A DNA stretch of 6,973 nt from JBKEAJ01 sp047974415 (lineage in GTDB: Bacteria > Bacteroidota > Bacteroidia > Bacteroidales > Prolixibacteraceae): positions 1 through 6,973 of the forward strand of contig JBKECH010000158.1 in NCBI GenBank assembly GCA_047974415.1, given 5' to 3'. The position numbers were made by a program, and so were the translations under genes. Under the pieces are notes generated by a model, which saw only the letters and a program-made list of their open reading frames with translations, made no database searches and had not been told where the DNA came from. Positions 6,688 through 6,973 of this stretch are shown piece by piece (the stretch's first letter is position 1; every line of letters starts with the position of its first letter).

Positions 6688-6792
6688 TAACTTTTAAGAT
6701 TTCTCTATCCAAGATAGGTAGTGTCTTGATGTGTTCACGAAACTGCTTTGCCTGCTGACTATCCTTATCTATAATAATAATTGTCGTATCAT
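6671..6792 (-). pseudogene. Startless remnant of a small antitoxin-like protein
   Basis: A frame open from 6793 to a TAA at 6671-6673 encodes, from 6787, TTIIIIDKDSQQAKQF followed by REHIKTLPIL and then apparently unrelated residues. The first part resembles short Bacteroidales proteins, as recalled, starting MTT(I/V)II(I/N)-x-x-S-x-x-A-K-x-F and continuing to KTLP, often annotated as antitoxin-like or hypothetical. The frame has no ATG. An ATG at 6790-6792 sits two bases out of frame (ATGATACGACA where ATGACGACA would be expected), which fits a 2-bp insertion after the start. Its last codons arise by reading the flippase remnant in another frame, so the 3' part of the original gene is gone. 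The family assignment is from memory and tentative; the broken state is clear. Confidence 0.5.
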
Positions 6793-6809
6793 TTTATATT
6801 ATAACTCCA

Positions 6810-6840
6810 CAAAAGTAACAAACCATTCGCAACAGGCAAA
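6810..6840 (-). promoter_or_regulatory. Bacteroidetes-type promoter (TTTG-N19-TACTTTTG)
   Basis: On the minus strand, TTTG at 6837-6840 is followed after 19 nt by TACTTTTG at 6810-6817. This matches the Bacteroides -33 TTTG and -7 TAnnTTTG consensus in sequence and spacing. The predicted start of transcription is near 6800-6805, a short distance before the broken ATG at 6792. It was therefore probably the promoter of the antitoxin-like gene and may now drive the polysaccharide unit through a leader of about 175 nt. No other promoter of this quality was found between it and 6628. Confidence 0.65.
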
Positions 6841-6849
6841 TGATTTGTT
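6817..6849. repeat. 14-bp inverted repeat embracing the promoter spacer and -33 box
   Basis: On the minus strand AACAAATCATTTGC is separated by CTGTT from GCGAATGGTTTGTT. Twelve of 14 positions are complementary and the other two would be G-U pairs in RNA. The dyad covers the -33 box and the whole promoter spacer and reaches the first base of the -7 element. It could be an operator for an autoregulating DNA-binding protein, as expected for an antitoxin promoter. Alternatively it is a stem-loop ending transcription from the upstream gene, though the stem is AT-rich and followed only by ACTTTTG. Confidence 0.7.
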
Positions 6850-6891
6850 GGCTATTCTTCTTCTTTCCCATCGTGCGTTCCAATAGTTCTC

Positions 6892-6973
6892 TCACCGAAC
6901 CAGTCGCAACAACTGTTTTGTGTCGGCAACATCTGTTACTCGCATTTTCCCATCTGCTGCTTGTTTCAGTTGA
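6892..6973 (-). pseudogene. Fragment of a Bro-N / phage antirepressor-like gene, cut by the window edge
   Basis: From 6972 the minus strand reads QLKQAADGKMRVTDV then ADTKQLLRLVR, followed by TGA at 6892-6894. The pattern L-K-x-x-A-A-D-G-K-x-R-x-T-D-V-A-x-T-x-Q-L-x-R-L is typical of the N-terminal part of Bacteroidales Bro-N family proteins (DNA-binding, phage antirepressor-like). In those proteins the segment normally continues with QSIPSPKAEPFK, which is absent in all three frames after the stop, so the 3' half has been lost. The 5' part lies outside the window. Between 6891 and the dyad at 6849 nothing recognisable is encoded. The family call rests on remembered consensus, not on a search. 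Confidence 0.6.

Noticed and set aside
6817..6849. Possible invertible promoter of the kind that switches Bacteroides capsule loci
   Set aside because: The inverted repeats are separated by only 5 bp and overlap the promoter elements instead of flanking them, so inversion would not move the promoter. No recombinase is seen.

Overview
The window looks like an accessory polysaccharide-biosynthesis locus from a member of the Bacteroidales. This rests on overall AT-richness, a TTTG-N19-TAnnTTTG promoter of the Bacteroidetes type, weak Shine-Dalgarno signals, and proteins of the styles common in Bacteroides, Parabacteroides and Prevotella surface-glycan loci. The species cannot be fixed from the sequence. 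All supported genes lie on the minus strand, so transcription runs from high to low coordinates.

The upstream flank (6973 down to 6629) has no intact gene and holds three relics in a row. The first is the middle of a Bro-N/phage-antirepressor-like gene (6892-6973), which is cut by the window edge and by an in-frame stop. The second is a startless fragment of a small protein resembling Bacteroidales antitoxin-type proteins (about 6671-6792), preceded by a good promoter (6810-6840) inside a 33-bp dyad (6817-6849). The third is the first 11 codons of a second flippase gene (6646-6687), encoding the same 11 residues as the real flippase 1.2 kb downstream, with synonymous differences only.

The core (6628 down to 774) is a tightly packed five-gene unit with junctions of -4 to +7 nt. 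In order it encodes an FrhB-like iron-sulfur/flavin oxidoreductase, a Wzx-type O-unit flippase, a polysaccharide pyruvyl transferase, and two family 2 glycosyltransferases. Together these would add sugars to a lipid-linked repeat unit, decorate it with a pyruvate ketal, and flip it across the inner membrane. No initiating phosphoglycosyltransferase, Wzy polymerase, chain-length regulator or nucleotide-sugar gene is present, so these must lie outside the window.

The downstream flank (773 to 1) holds a Fic-family gene (91-639). It retains its HPFx2GNGRx2R catalytic motif but is split by an in-frame TAA at codon 126. The remaining frame is open for 56 more codons and still encodes the SxxxEG motif of a class III autoinhibitory helix. 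Two near-identical stem-loops (6-26 and 39-57) follow it and probably act as tandem terminators.

No new system could be demonstrated. The most notable content is the evidence of cassette exchange: a module flanked by gene relics, including a second allele's flippase start, and a Fic gene interrupted by one stop codon exactly where its regulatory tail begins to be lost.
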